Source: Fimbriimonadaceae bacterium
Lineage (GTDB): Bacteria; Armatimonadota; Fimbriimonadia; Fimbriimonadales; Fimbriimonadaceae
Assembly: GCA_019638795.1 (NCBI GenBank)
Contig: JAHBTB010000011.1
Coordinates: forward strand, 1 to 64,000
DNA: 64,000 bases
Direction of reading: 5' to 3'
This document shows positions 51,945 through 60,556 of the stretch, piece after piece. Below the pieces are notes generated by a model. It had not been told where the DNA came from, ran no database searches, and was given only the letters and a program-made list of their open reading frames with translations. Both the position numbers and the translations under genes were made by a program. The first letter of the stretch is position 1. Every line of letters starts with the position of its first letter.

Positions 51945-51970
51945 ATGTTACCCACGGCGTCCAGTACAAT
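51945..51970. promoter_or_regulatory. back-to-back -10 elements of nuoA and trpD
   Basis: The 40-nt gap between the two ATGs holds TAACAT on the minus strand (51950-51945, 7 nt before nuoA) and TACAAT on the plus strand (51965-51970, 7 nt before trpD). Both genes would be transcribed from their start codons. There is no room for a trp attenuator or leader peptide. Confidence 0.45.
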
Positions 51971-51977
51971 CCGACCG

Positions 51978-53006
51978 ATGCTCGCCACGGACGCCCTCGC
52001 CCTTCTCCTGGCCCGCCGCGACTTGGCGCCGGCCCAGGCGGAGGCCCTGATGGAGCAGTTCGTCGAGGGCGGCCTTCCCGACGGCCTTGTCGGCGGTCTC
52101 CTTGTGGCTGTCCAGGCCAAGGGCGCGACCGGGGCCGAGCTGGCCGCTTTCGCCAGGGTCATGAGGCGGCATGCCCGGCCGCTGGACCATGGCATGTCGG
52201 GCCTGCTCGACACCTGCGGCACCGGTGGAGGCAAGACGACGTTCAACCTCAGCACCGCCGCGGCCCTCGTCGCCGCCGCGGCCGGGGCCAAGGTCGCCAA
52301 ACACGGCAACCGGGGGGTCACGAGTCCGTGGGGCAGTGCCGACGTGCTGGAGCACCTGGGGGTCGACCTCGCCTCCGACGGCGACCACCAGGTCGCGTGC
52401 CTCCGCGAGGCCGGGGTCGCGTTCCTCTTCGCCCAGGCCCACCACCCGGCGATGCGCCATGTCGGGCCTGTGCGCCGGTCGCTGGGGGTGCGCACCGTCT
52501 TCAACCTGCTCGGCCCATTGTCCAACCCTGCCGGGGCGACCCGCCAACTCATCGGCGTCTACGACCAACGGTTTGTCGTCCCGGTCGCCGAGGCCCTGGT
52601 CCAGCTCGGGGCGGAGGAGGCGATGGTCGTCTACGCCGAGGAAGGCATGGACGAGGTGTCGGCCTGCGGGGCGACCCGGGTGGCCGCGGTCAAAGACGGC
52701 GGAATCCGGATCACGCGCCTGAAGCCCGCCGACTTCGGTCTGGAGCCGCTGCCCGCCTCGGCCCTGGAGCCCGGGCCCGACCTGGCCTCGAACGCCGACA
52801 TCCTGCGTGAGGCGATCGGCGACCCCGACTCCCCCCGGTTCAACGCCCTTGTCCCCAACGTGGCGGTCGCCCTCGTCATCGCGGGGGTCGCGTCCGACTT
52901 CGCCGACGGAGCGCACCGGGCCCGGGAGGCGGTCCGGCAAGGTCTCGCACTCGCAACCCTGGACAAACTCGCCCGGTTGTCCCAGAGCAAAGGGGCGCTG
53001 ACGTGA
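51978..53006 (+). CDS. trpD: anthranilate phosphoribosyltransferase
   Basis: A 342-residue enzyme joining anthranilate to PRPP in tryptophan synthesis. The glycine-rich PRPP loop DTCGTGGGKTTFNLSTAAAL, the block KHGNRGVTSPWGSADVLEHL and RTVFNLLGPLSNPAGATRQL are standard. The start at 51978 matches the family N-terminus; the longer frame runs through the nuoA promoter. First gene of trpDCF, with a GTGA overlap to trpC. Confidence 0.96.
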   Translation: MLATDALALLLARRDLAPAQAEALMEQFVEGGLPDGLVGGLLVAVQAKGATGAELAAFARVMRRHARPLDHGMSGLLDTCGTGGGKTTFNLSTAAALVAAAAGAKVAKHGNRGVTSPWGSADVLEHLGVDLASDGDHQVACLREAGVAFLFAQAHHPAMRHVGPVRRSLGVRTVFNLLGPLSNPAGATRQLIGVYDQRFVVPVAEALVQLGAEEAMVVYAEEGMDEVSACGATRVAAVKDGGIRITRLKPADFGLEPLPASALEPGPDLASNADILREAIGDPDSPRFNALVPNVAVALVIAGVASDFADGAHRAREAVRQGLALATLDKLARLSQSKGALT

Positions 53007-53785
53007 CGGTCCTCCAGAAGATTTTTGAATCCAAGCGGGCCGACTTGGAGACTCTGAAAGCGTCCCGCCCGTTGGCCGAAGTGCGCGCCATGGCCGCGGA
53101 CGCGGCCCCGACCCGCGGGTTCCACCGTGCCTTGGTCGAGAGCCCGCACCCGACCAGCCTGATCGCCGAGGTCAAGAAGGCAAGCCCGGTCAAGGGGACG
53201 TTGCGGGCCGACTTCGACCCGGTGGCGATCGCCACCGCTTACGCAAGGGCCGGGGCCGACTGCCTCAGCGTCCTCACCGACGTCGAATACTTTCAGGGAT
53301 CACCCGACTACCTTGTCCAGTGCCGGGCGGCCACGTCGTTGCCGGTGCTGCGCAAGGACTTCACCACCGACGCCTACCACGTGTACGAAGCGCGGGCGAT
53401 GGGGGCGGACGCCGTCCTGCTCATCGTGAACGGCCTCTCGCCGGCCCAACTGCGCGAGTACCGCGAACTGGCCGGTTCGCTCGGCATGGACGCCCTGGTG
53501 GAGGCCCATACCCTCGACGAGGCCGAAGTCGCCCTTTCCAGTGGAGCGACCCTGGTCGGGGTGAACAACCGCGACCTCCAGACCTTTGAGACGAACATCG
53601 CCCACAGCGCGAGGGTCGTCCCCCTCCTTGCGCCGCGGGCCACCGTGGTCAGCGAGAGCGCCCTCCACTCTCCGGGTGACGTCCGGCAAGTGGCCCAGGC
53701 CGGTGCCCGCGCCGTCCTGATCGGTTCAGCTTTCAGCCTGTCAGCCGACATTGAGTCGGCAGTGAAGGAGATGATGGGGTGGTGA
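53003..53785 (+). CDS. trpC: indole-3-glycerol phosphate synthase
   Basis: A 260-residue TIM barrel closing the indole ring. Visible are the N-terminal helix MTVLQKIFESKRADLETLK, SLIAEVKKASPVKGTLRADF with the catalytic Lys, FQGSPDYLV, LPVLRKDFTTDAYHVYEAR, LVGVNNRDLQTFE and VSESALHSPGDV. GTG start in a GTGA overlap with trpD; the 3' end overlaps trpF by 7 nt. Confidence 0.96.
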   Translation: MTVLQKIFESKRADLETLKASRPLAEVRAMAADAAPTRGFHRALVESPHPTSLIAEVKKASPVKGTLRADFDPVAIATAYARAGADCLSVLTDVEYFQGSPDYLVQCRAATSLPVLRKDFTTDAYHVYEARAMGADAVLLIVNGLSPAQLREYRELAGSLGMDALVEAHTLDEAEVALSSGATLVGVNNRDLQTFETNIAHSARVVPLLAPRATVVSESALHSPGDVRQVAQAGARAVLIGSAFSLSADIESAVKEMMGW

Positions 53786-54399
53786 AGGTCAAGGTGTGTG
53801 GATTGACCCGGATGGAGGACGTGGTCGCCGCGACCGAAGCGGGTGCCGACGCCCTTGGCTTTGTGAAGGAGCCCTCCAGCCCAAGGTTCCTCAGCGACGT
53901 CTACCCCGTCGCCAACTTCCACAAGGTGGCCCCGTTTGTCCCGCTCGTCGCGGTGTTCGGCCCCTACCGGGCCGGCGTCCCGTTGGTCGCCTACAGCCAC
54001 GTCCAATGCATGGACGCCCCGCCGGCAGGGGAGAACCACCGCTGGGTCCGCACCATCCAGGTTTCGACCGAAGACACATTGGAATCGTTGATGGCTAGGA
54101 CAAAGAAGGAGAGTGTCGTCCTTCTCGACGCGGTCGGCCCTGGATACGGCGGCACGGGCAAGCGGTTGGACTGGGGGCTGGCCGGAGACTTTGTCGCGGT
54201 GTCCCGACACCTGAAGGTCGTTTTGGCGGGTGGGCTGGGCCCCGACAACGTCGCCGAGGCGGTCGAGCGTGTCCGGCCGTATGCCGTCGACGCCAGCAGC
54301 GGGCTGGAGTCCAGCCCGGGGGTGAAGGACCACGCCAAGCTCAGGGCCTTTGTCGAGAACGCCAAGGCGGCGGCGCGCGAGATCGGGCACGATTCTTGA
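53779..54399 (+). CDS. trpF: phosphoribosylanthranilate isomerase
   Basis: A 206-residue TIM-barrel isomerase. Catalytic Cys7 lies in VKVCGLTRMEDV and the acid Asp in VLLDAVGPGYGGTGKRLDW; phosphate-binding loops are LAGGLGPDNVAEAV and VDASSGLESSPGVKD. The usual KxCG(I/L)T and SGVE-like motifs are present in slightly altered form (SSGLE). GTG starts at 53779 or 53782 (GTGA). It ends the trp unit; trpA, trpB and trpE are not nearby. Confidence 0.93.
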   Translation: MVKVKVCGLTRMEDVVAATEAGADALGFVKEPSSPRFLSDVYPVANFHKVAPFVPLVAVFGPYRAGVPLVAYSHVQCMDAPPAGENHRWVRTIQVSTEDTLESLMARTKKESVVLLDAVGPGYGGTGKRLDWGLAGDFVAVSRHLKVVLAGGLGPDNVAEAVERVRPYAVDASSGLESSPGVKDHAKLRAFVENAKAAAREIGHDS

Positions 54400-54431
54400 G
54401 CGGTCTGCGTTATGTGCTCAGGGCAGACCGC
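54400..54431 (+). terminator. hairpin after trpF
   Basis: GCGGTCTGC (54400-54408) pairs perfectly with GCAGACCGC (54423-54431) around a 14-nt loop immediately after trpF. No T-run. A TAGAAT at 54471-54476 further on may be the -10 of the ABC operon. Confidence 0.45.
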
Positions 54432-54508
54432 CGCCGCGAACCACGGCCCCCAGGGGCAGGCTCGCGATGGTAGAATGCGCGAGCACTTTTTGGGAGGCCA
54501 TCTAAGCT

Positions 54509-55486
54509 TTGAGCCTGGCTATCGAGACGCGAAACCTATTCAAGACGTACAAGTCCCGGGGCGGGCAGTCAATCAACGTCGTCCATGACCTGAACCTTCA
54601 GGTCGAGCGCGGCGAGATCTTCGGCTTTCTTGGCCCCAACGGCGCCGGCAAGACGACGACGATCAAGATTCTGCTCGGCATCATCTACCAGTCCTCTGGC
54701 GAGGCGTTTGTCCTCGACAAGGAGGCGGGCGACATCGAAGCCCACCGCAAGCTGAGCTACCTCCCGGAGAAGCCGTACTACTACGAGCACATGACCGGCC
54801 TTGAGATCATGGAGTTCTACGCGTCGCTGTTCGGCATCCGCGACCGGGCCCTGTGCGAACGGCTCCTGGAGCGCGTGAACCTGTCTAACGACAAGAACCG
54901 GGCGATCAGCCAGTACTCGAAGGGTATGCAGCAACGTGTCGGATTGGCCCAGAGCCTCCTCAACGAGCCCGACCTTATCTTCCTCGACGAGCCGACCGGT
55001 GGCCTCGACCCCATCGCGCACATCGAGGTCCGCGATCTCATCCTGCAGTTCCGTGAGGAGGGCAAGACCGTCTTCATCTCCAGCCACGAGTTGAGCGACG
55101 TCGAGCGCATCTGCGACCGCGTCGCGATCATCAACAAGGGCGAGGTCGTCCAGCAGGGCAGCCTCGACTCGCTTCTCGCCGGTGGACGGCTGGAGATCAC
55201 CGCTTCCGGTGTCGACCAGGCCTTCGCCGACTCGCTCAAGCAAGAGGACTACATCGTCTCCCACAGCGGCGACCGGTTGATCCTCGACATGCCGGACACG
55301 GGCGACATCAACAGCGTCCTCCAGGGCGTGCTCAGCAAGAAGGGCACCGTCGTCAGCGTCGTGCCCCGCCGCAAGCGCCTGGAAGACCTCTTCTTGGAGT
55401 CTGTGGCCAGCGACAACGTGGCCAAGGGCCGCCGTCTCTTCAAGATGACCGACAAGGTCGACCCCACCGACGAGGTGAAAGCTTGA
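54509..55486 (+). CDS. ABC transporter ATP-binding protein
   Basis: A 325-residue ATPase of an ABC-2 type exporter. Walker A FGFLGPNGAGKTTTIKILLG, the signature YSKGMQQRVGLAQSLL, Walker B LIFLDEPTGGLDP and the switch His in ISSHELSDVERICDR are intact. The C-terminal 100 residues form the extra domain seen in ABC-2 ATPases. A TTG at 54509 with GGGAGG at 54492-54497 is used as start. It overlaps the permease gene by TTGA. Confidence 0.93.
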   Translation: MSLAIETRNLFKTYKSRGGQSINVVHDLNLQVERGEIFGFLGPNGAGKTTTIKILLGIIYQSSGEAFVLDKEAGDIEAHRKLSYLPEKPYYYEHMTGLEIMEFYASLFGIRDRALCERLLERVNLSNDKNRAISQYSKGMQQRVGLAQSLLNEPDLIFLDEPTGGLDPIAHIEVRDLILQFREEGKTVFISSHELSDVERICDRVAIINKGEVVQQGSLDSLLAGGRLEITASGVDQAFADSLKQEDYIVSHSGDRLILDMPDTGDINSVLQGVLSKKGTVVSVVPRRKRLEDLFLESVASDNVAKGRRLFKMTDKVDPTDEVKA

Positions 55487-56274
55487 ACGCCATCCTTTCC
55501 ATCGCCAAAACCACCGTCGGCGAGGCCATCCGCCGCCGCGTCCTCCTTGTCATCCTGCTGATCGGCGTGCTCTTCCTCGTCGTCGCACCGGGTCTGAGCG
55601 TGCTGACGGCCCGCCAGAGCTACACCGTCCTCACCAGCTTCACGCTCGGCGTCATCCAGCTCACCAGCGCGGTCATCGCCATCGTCTTGACGGTGTATCT
55701 GATCCCCAACGAAATCGAGCGTCGGACGATCTACACGATCCTCTCGAAGCCGGTGCAACGTTGGCAGTTCTTGGTCGGCAAGTTCCTCGGCGCCGTCGGC
55801 GCCTTGGCGTTGATGATGACCCTCATGACCGTCACGATGGGCGTGGTCTTCCTGATCATGCAGTCGGGCATCGGCATGGACAAGATCGGCGGGCTCTTCC
55901 GGGTCTCGCTCATGTTCTTCGTGCAGATGAGCCTCCTCGCCGCGGTCGCGGTCTTCTTCTCGACGTTTGTCTCGCCGATCGTCAACTTCTTCTTGTCCGG
56001 CGGCGTTTACATGGTCGGGACGTTCTTCAACCCGCTGTTCGACACGTTCAGCAAGAACGAGAACCTGCATCCCTTCGTGAAGGGCGCCGCGACGATCATC
56101 CACACGATCGTCCCCAACTTCGCCAGCTTCAACGAGGCTAACGGGGTCATCAACCCGGGCTCGGTGATCACGAACGAGACGATGTACAACATCCAGTTGG
56201 TCGCCTACGCGGTGTTCTACGTCCTCGTCTTCCTGATCGGCGGCATCTTGGTCTTTGACCGCAAGGAGGTCTAA
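55483..56274 (+). CDS. ABC-2 type permease
   Basis: A 263-residue membrane protein with about six helices (VLLVILLIGVLFLVVAPGLS, LGVIQLTSAVIAIVLTVYLI, MSLLAAVAVFFSTFVSPIVN), the transmembrane half of the preceding ATPase. The cytoplasmic motif LIPNEIERRTIYTILSKPVQ is typical of ABC-2/NatB-like permeases. TTG start overlapping the ATPase stop. Five bases separate it from the next gene, so the three products probably work together at the membrane; cargo unknown. Confidence 0.87.
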   Translation: MNAILSIAKTTVGEAIRRRVLLVILLIGVLFLVVAPGLSVLTARQSYTVLTSFTLGVIQLTSAVIAIVLTVYLIPNEIERRTIYTILSKPVQRWQFLVGKFLGAVGALALMMTLMTVTMGVVFLIMQSGIGMDKIGGLFRVSLMFFVQMSLLAAVAVFFSTFVSPIVNFFLSGGVYMVGTFFNPLFDTFSKNENLHPFVKGAATIIHTIVPNFASFNEANGVINPGSVITNETMYNIQLVAYAVFYVLVFLIGGILVFDRKEV

Positions 56275-56279
56275 TCGGG

Positions 56280-57782
56280 ATGCAGGTCAACCGACCCAAG
56301 ATGATCGGCGCCTTGGTCGGCTGCCTCGCGGCGGCCGCGGTGATCCACGGCACGATGATCTTCCCGTTCTGGCGGAAGCACTACGCGGTGAAGTCCATTG
56401 CGGGCGAGCAGGCCAAGGGGCTTTCTGCCGACCAACTGCTCTTCGCCCTCGCCGGCTTCCGCGAGTTGGTCGCCGGCATCCTCTGGGTGCGGGCCGACTC
56501 GTTCTTCGACGAAGGAAACTACGACGCCATCCTGCCGATCATCCGCCTGGTCACGTGGCTTGACCCCCACGAGATCGACGTCTATGCGACGGGCATGTGG
56601 CACATCGGCTACAACTTCACCGACGAAGAGTCTCGCTCCGACCGCCGCTACATCCCCTCGGCCTTGGCCTTGGGCAAGGAGGGGGCACGGGCCAACCCCA
56701 ACACTTACGAGCTCTTCTTTGAGACAGGGTGGATTTGGTACCACAAAGTGGACGACGACTACGACAAAGCCGTCTACTGGTGGGAGCAGGCCGCGCAGCG
56801 GGACGACATCCAGCCCGCGCGTCGCAATATCTTGGCCAGCGCCTACATCCGCGACGGCAAGGTGGAGAAGGCCCTTGGCCTCTACGAAGACTTGCTGGCC
56901 CGCGCCGAGAAGCAGTTCGGCAAGAGCGACGAGTTTCAGAACCGCCAGAACCGCGACACCATCGAGAGCAACCTGGACAACCTCCTCGTCCGCATGGGCC
57001 AACGCGGTTACTTTGCCCAGAAGGGTGGGTACTACGACCAGGGCGACTACGACACCAAGCCGCCGTTCGACGTGGGATTCAGCGCCCGCGTGACGGTCGA
57101 AGACCCCAAGGTCATTAAAGTGGAAGGCACCTGGAACGTGTTGCCAGTCGGCACCCGTGTCCGCATCGTGCTCCGCGACAAGAACCTCAAAGGGGCGAAG
57201 TACGCAGAGATGGATTGGGACGCCTCCGACGCGGTCAACCTTGACCCGGACAAGGAGATCACGTTCATGCAGGACCAGCTCTTCGTCAAGAACCAGCAGT
57301 TCCGTCGCCGGATCGACATGAGCCGGGACGCGACGATGTACCCGTTCTTGGCGAACGACTACGTCATCGAGTTCTACTACAACCCGCGCTCCGCACCGGC
57401 CCACATCCAGGACAAGTTCGGGTTCAGCGGAGAAGGCATGACCGACCAGAACTTCCTGAACCTGGACGCCAGGCCTGGTCAACGTGTCATCTACACCACG
57501 CTTGAGTTCTCCAAGGACGAGCTCCTTCGCCGGGGCAAGTACGCGGTGGGCAAAGAGACGCCGGTCAAGCAGACCGCGAACTTCAAACCGCTCGGTGCGG
57601 CCTCGTTCGGCGACGCCATCCAAGTCCCTGGCCTCCGCACGGAGAAGCCTCAGACCCAGAACAGCCCGATCCCTGGCCAGCGGCCCAAGACGATGCCGGT
57701 CCCGCGTGGACTCCCTGGCGCGCCGGGTAGCCCGGGCTCCGGCGTCCGGACCCCGATGCCAGGGCCAGCCGGGCTGCAATAG
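56280..57782 (+). CDS. membrane-anchored TPR-like protein
   Basis: A 500-residue protein with an N-terminal membrane anchor (ALVGCLAAAAVIHGTMIFPF), a helical repeat region (about 45-235; YELFFETGWIWYHKVDDDYD, RRNILASAYIRDGKVEKALG) resembling tetratricopeptide repeats, a beta-rich domain (about 265-425) and a Pro/Gly-rich tail (VPRGLPGAPGSPGSGVRTP). The bulk is probably periplasmic. It follows the ABC-2 genes by 5 nt and may be a scaffold of that exporter. No named family recognised. Confidence 0.68.
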   Translation: MQVNRPKMIGALVGCLAAAAVIHGTMIFPFWRKHYAVKSIAGEQAKGLSADQLLFALAGFRELVAGILWVRADSFFDEGNYDAILPIIRLVTWLDPHEIDVYATGMWHIGYNFTDEESRSDRRYIPSALALGKEGARANPNTYELFFETGWIWYHKVDDDYDKAVYWWEQAAQRDDIQPARRNILASAYIRDGKVEKALGLYEDLLARAEKQFGKSDEFQNRQNRDTIESNLDNLLVRMGQRGYFAQKGGYYDQGDYDTKPPFDVGFSARVTVEDPKVIKVEGTWNVLPVGTRVRIVLRDKNLKGAKYAEMDWDASDAVNLDPDKEITFMQDQLFVKNQQFRRRIDMSRDATMYPFLANDYVIEFYYNPRSAPAHIQDKFGFSGEGMTDQNFLNLDARPGQRVIYTTLEFSKDELLRRGKYAVGKETPVKQTANFKPLGAASFGDAIQVPGLRTEKPQTQNSPIPGQRPKTMPVPRGLPGAPGSPGSGVRTPMPGPAGLQ

Positions 57783-57826
57783 AGAAAGACAAGAGGCGCC
57801 CTCGGCGGGATGCTATCATGAAGCGT

Positions 57827-57930
57827 CCCGCCGGGAACTGCGCGGCAGTAGCACGGTGAACCCCGCCAGGGCCGGAAGGCAGCAACGGTAAGCCGCCGCT
57901 CTGGGCGACGCACCATTCCCGGCGCCTCTT
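57827..57930 (+). ncRNA. ffs: signal recognition particle RNA (4.5S, small type)
   Basis: The conserved helix 8 and tetraloop region is plain: CCGCCAGGGCCGGAAGGCAG followed by CAACGGTAAG, containing the GGAA tetraloop and the Ffh-binding internal loops. The outer stem CGCCGGGAA (57830-57838) pairs with TTCCCGGCG (57917-57925). TATCAT at 57815-57820 is a fitting -10. The exact ends are estimated. It sits directly before dnaX. Confidence 0.9.
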
Positions 57931-57962
57931 GCCCTCTCCGTGGACATTAAGGAACGCAGGAC

Positions 57963-59624
57963 TTGGCCCACGTCGCCCTCTACCGCAAATACCGAAGCCA
58001 GACGTTCGACGACCTGGTCGGCCAAGACCATGTCGTCCGGACATTGCGCAACGCGATCGCCCAGGGCAAGATCGGCCACGCCTACCTGTTCACCGGCCCC
58101 CGGGGCACGGGCAAGACCTCGACCGCCCGCCTCCTGGCCAAGGCGGTCAACTGCACCGACGGCCCGTCGCCCGAACCGCGGGAGGACGACCCGATTTGCA
58201 TCAGCATCACGAACGGCAGTTGCATGGACGTCATCGAGATCGACGCCGCCAGCGAGTCGGGCGTGGACAAGGTGCGCGAGAGCATCGTCGAGGCGAGCGA
58301 GTACCGGCCCGCCGAATGCCGCTACAAAGTCTTCATCATCGACGAGGTGCACGACCTCTCCGCCAAGGGGTTCGACGCGCTGCTGAAGACCATCGAGGAG
58401 CCGCCCGGGCATGTGATCTTCGTCCTCGCCACCACCGAGGCGCACAAGGTGCCCCCCACGGTCCGATCCCGGTGCCAGCGGTTCGAGTTCTATCGGGGGA
58501 CCGTCCATGACCTTGTCTCACGCCTGACCCACGTCGTCAAGAGCGAAGGCATCGAGGCCGAACCCGCCGCCCTGCACGCGATCGCCCGCATGGCCGACGG
58601 CGGGTACCGGGACGCCCTCACCCTGTTGGAGCAGGCGATGTTGACCGCCGACGGTCAGGTCACCCGCGACCACGTGTACACGCAGCTTGGGCTTGTCGCC
58701 GACGACCAGGCCGACGCGCTCCTGGAGGCGATGGCCCAGGGAGACGTCGCCGGCACGGTGACCGGCCTGGAAGCCATGTACCTCCAGGGCCGCGACCCCC
58801 GGGCGATCTTGGAGTCCCTGCTGTACCGGCTCAGTGACCTCACCCGGGCGGCCTACCATGTCAATGTCGGGGCGAGCAACGACGGCCCCCAAGAGGCGGG
58901 GCTCGCCGCCACGGCAGGTCGGTTTGGCGCGGACCGTCTCCTTGAACTCCGGTCGGCCGTGGCCGAAGCCCACAAAGACATCCGGGACATTTCCCTGCCC
59001 CGCCTCTGGCTTGAGGCCGAACTGGTGCGGATCGGCCAGGTCGTGAAGGCCGGGCCGACGCGGAACACCGTCGCCGCCGCGCCGGCGGCCCGCGCCGCTG
59101 TCAGCCCCGTGGCGGTCCCGTCCTCCCCCGAACCGCGGGAGTCACCACGGAACGAACCAGTGCCGACCCCCAACGTGGAGCCGGCGGTCGTCAAGACCAG
59201 GGAGCCCAACAGTCCCGACGACGCGGTGTGGCAGACAATCGTCGCCGAGATCTCCGCCCAGTCGAAGACGGCGGCGGCAAGGCTTCCCAAGTCCAGTGTC
59301 GGGTCGGTGGCCGACGGCCAGGTCACGATCGAGTTCGAGCGCATCAGCGACGCCGACTGGGTGCGCGAGAAGGGCCCGCTGGTCAAGGCGATCGCCGCGG
59401 CGTGGCGTGACAAGACGGGTAAGGACGCCGCTTTCCAGTTTGTCGTCGCCCAGGGTCGCCCGGCCCCGAAGCCGCCGCGCTCGGCCACGACGACCACGGT
59501 AGAATCACCCCTCGAAGGTGACCGCCTGTACGAGGCTGCCCGCGACATCCTGCTGGGAAACGACGAGCGTGGCGCGAAACCAGAGCCTGGTCTCAAGCGA
59601 GAAGACAACGATGAAACTGCCTAA
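57963..59624 (+). CDS. dnaX: DNA polymerase III subunit gamma/tau
   Basis: A 553-residue clamp-loader ATPase. Walker A is TGPRGTGKTSTARLL (about 44-58), Walker B VFIIDEVHDLS, then sensor 1 LATTEAHKVPPTVRSRCQRF and the helical lid and collar domains. The zinc module between them looks incomplete: only Cys64, Cys79 and Cys87 occur, and the usual PCGxC pair is replaced by PREDD. The C-terminal part (about 375-553) is a Pro-rich linker plus tau-like domain. The TTG at 57963 follows AAGGA. Its end overlaps ybaB by 14 nt. Confidence 0.95.
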   Translation: MAHVALYRKYRSQTFDDLVGQDHVVRTLRNAIAQGKIGHAYLFTGPRGTGKTSTARLLAKAVNCTDGPSPEPREDDPICISITNGSCMDVIEIDAASESGVDKVRESIVEASEYRPAECRYKVFIIDEVHDLSAKGFDALLKTIEEPPGHVIFVLATTEAHKVPPTVRSRCQRFEFYRGTVHDLVSRLTHVVKSEGIEAEPAALHAIARMADGGYRDALTLLEQAMLTADGQVTRDHVYTQLGLVADDQADALLEAMAQGDVAGTVTGLEAMYLQGRDPRAILESLLYRLSDLTRAAYHVNVGASNDGPQEAGLAATAGRFGADRLLELRSAVAEAHKDIRDISLPRLWLEAELVRIGQVVKAGPTRNTVAAAPAARAAVSPVAVPSSPEPRESPRNEPVPTPNVEPAVVKTREPNSPDDAVWQTIVAEISAQSKTAAARLPKSSVGSVADGQVTIEFERISDADWVREKGPLVKAIAAAWRDKTGKDAAFQFVVAQGRPAPKPPRSATTTTVESPLEGDRLYEAARDILLGNDERGAKPEPGLKREDNDETA

Positions 59625-59952
59625 GAAGTTTGGGATGCCCGGTGGCGGTATCCAAGACCTGATGGCCAACGCCCAGCAGGCTATGGCCCGTGCCCAGAGC
59701 TTGGACCAGGAGTTGGCCGCCGAACCGATCTACGTCGACCGAGGACCGGTCAAGCTGGTCTTCAACGGGCTCGGGGAACTCCAGACCCTGAAACTCGACA
59801 AGAGCGTGGTCGACCCCGAGGACATCGAGGCCCTCGAAGACCTGATCGTCGGCGCCGTCCGCGACGGTTTCGCCCAGGCCACCACCCTCCGCGAGGCAAA
59901 AGTCAAGGAGATCATGCCGAACGTGCCTGGTCTCGACAAGATGGGCTTCTGA
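59611..59952 (+). CDS. ybaB: YbaB/EbfC nucleoid-associated protein
   Basis: A 113-residue DNA-binding protein of the YbaB family. The N-terminal Gly/Met-rich stretch (KKFGMPGGGIQDLMANAQQA) and the central VKLVFNGLGELQTLKLDKSV and VDPEDIEALEDLIVGAVRDG match. It sits between dnaX and recR as in most bacteria. The ATG at 59611 lies inside the dnaX 3' end, so translation is coupled; the longer frame starting at 59518 is out of character. Confidence 0.93.
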   Translation: MKLPKKFGMPGGGIQDLMANAQQAMARAQSLDQELAAEPIYVDRGPVKLVFNGLGELQTLKLDKSVVDPEDIEALEDLIVGAVRDGFAQATTLREAKVKEIMPNVPGLDKMGF

Positions 59953-59959
59953 GCCGCCG

Positions 59960-60556
59960 ATGCAGTTCGCCCGGCCGCTTGCCGACCTGATCGCCCAGTT
60001 GGAGCGCCTCCCCGGTGTCGGCCCTAAGTCGGCCCAACGGCTGGCCTTCCACATCCTCCGCACCCCGGAGGACGACGTCCGGCGGTTGGCTGAGGCGTTG
60101 CGCCACGCCCGCGAGGCGTTGCGCCTGTGCCTCAAGTGTCAGAACGTCAGCGAGAGCGAGGTCTGCCCGATCTGTGCGGACCCGACCCGCCACCAGCGTG
60201 AGATCTGCGTCGTCGGCGAGGCCCGCGACATTGCCAGCATCGAGCGGCTGAACGAATACAAAGGGCTGTACCACGTCCTGCACGGGCTTTTGAACCCCCT
60301 TGACGGAGTCGGCCCCGACCAACTCAAAATGCGCGAACTTCTGACCCGACTCGAAGGGGACACCGTCCAAGAAGTCATCCTGGCCACGAACCCGACGGTC
60401 GAGGGTGACACCACCGCGCTCTACTTGGCCAAGCTCATCAAACCCCTCGGGATCAAGGTCACCCGCCTGGCCCACGGAATGCCCGTCGGCGGCGAGCTCG
60501 ACTACGCCGACAACGCCACCCTCCTGAGCGCCCTTGAGTACCGGAGGGAAATGTGA
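59960..60556 (+). CDS. recR: recombination protein RecR
   Basis: A 198-residue protein of the RecFOR pathway that loads RecA at gaps. Helix-hairpin-helix LERLPGVGPKSAQRLAFHIL, C4 zinc finger CLKCQNVSESEVCPIC, Toprim domain EICVVGEARDIASIERLNEY and the C-terminal Walker-like region TRLAHGMPVGGELDYADNAT are all present. Seven bases after ybaB; its stop overlaps the purD GTG (GTGA). Confidence 0.96.
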   Translation: MQFARPLADLIAQLERLPGVGPKSAQRLAFHILRTPEDDVRRLAEALRHAREALRLCLKCQNVSESEVCPICADPTRHQREICVVGEARDIASIERLNEYKGLYHVLHGLLNPLDGVGPDQLKMRELLTRLEGDTVQEVILATNPTVEGDTTALYLAKLIKPLGIKVTRLAHGMPVGGELDYADNATLLSALEYRREM

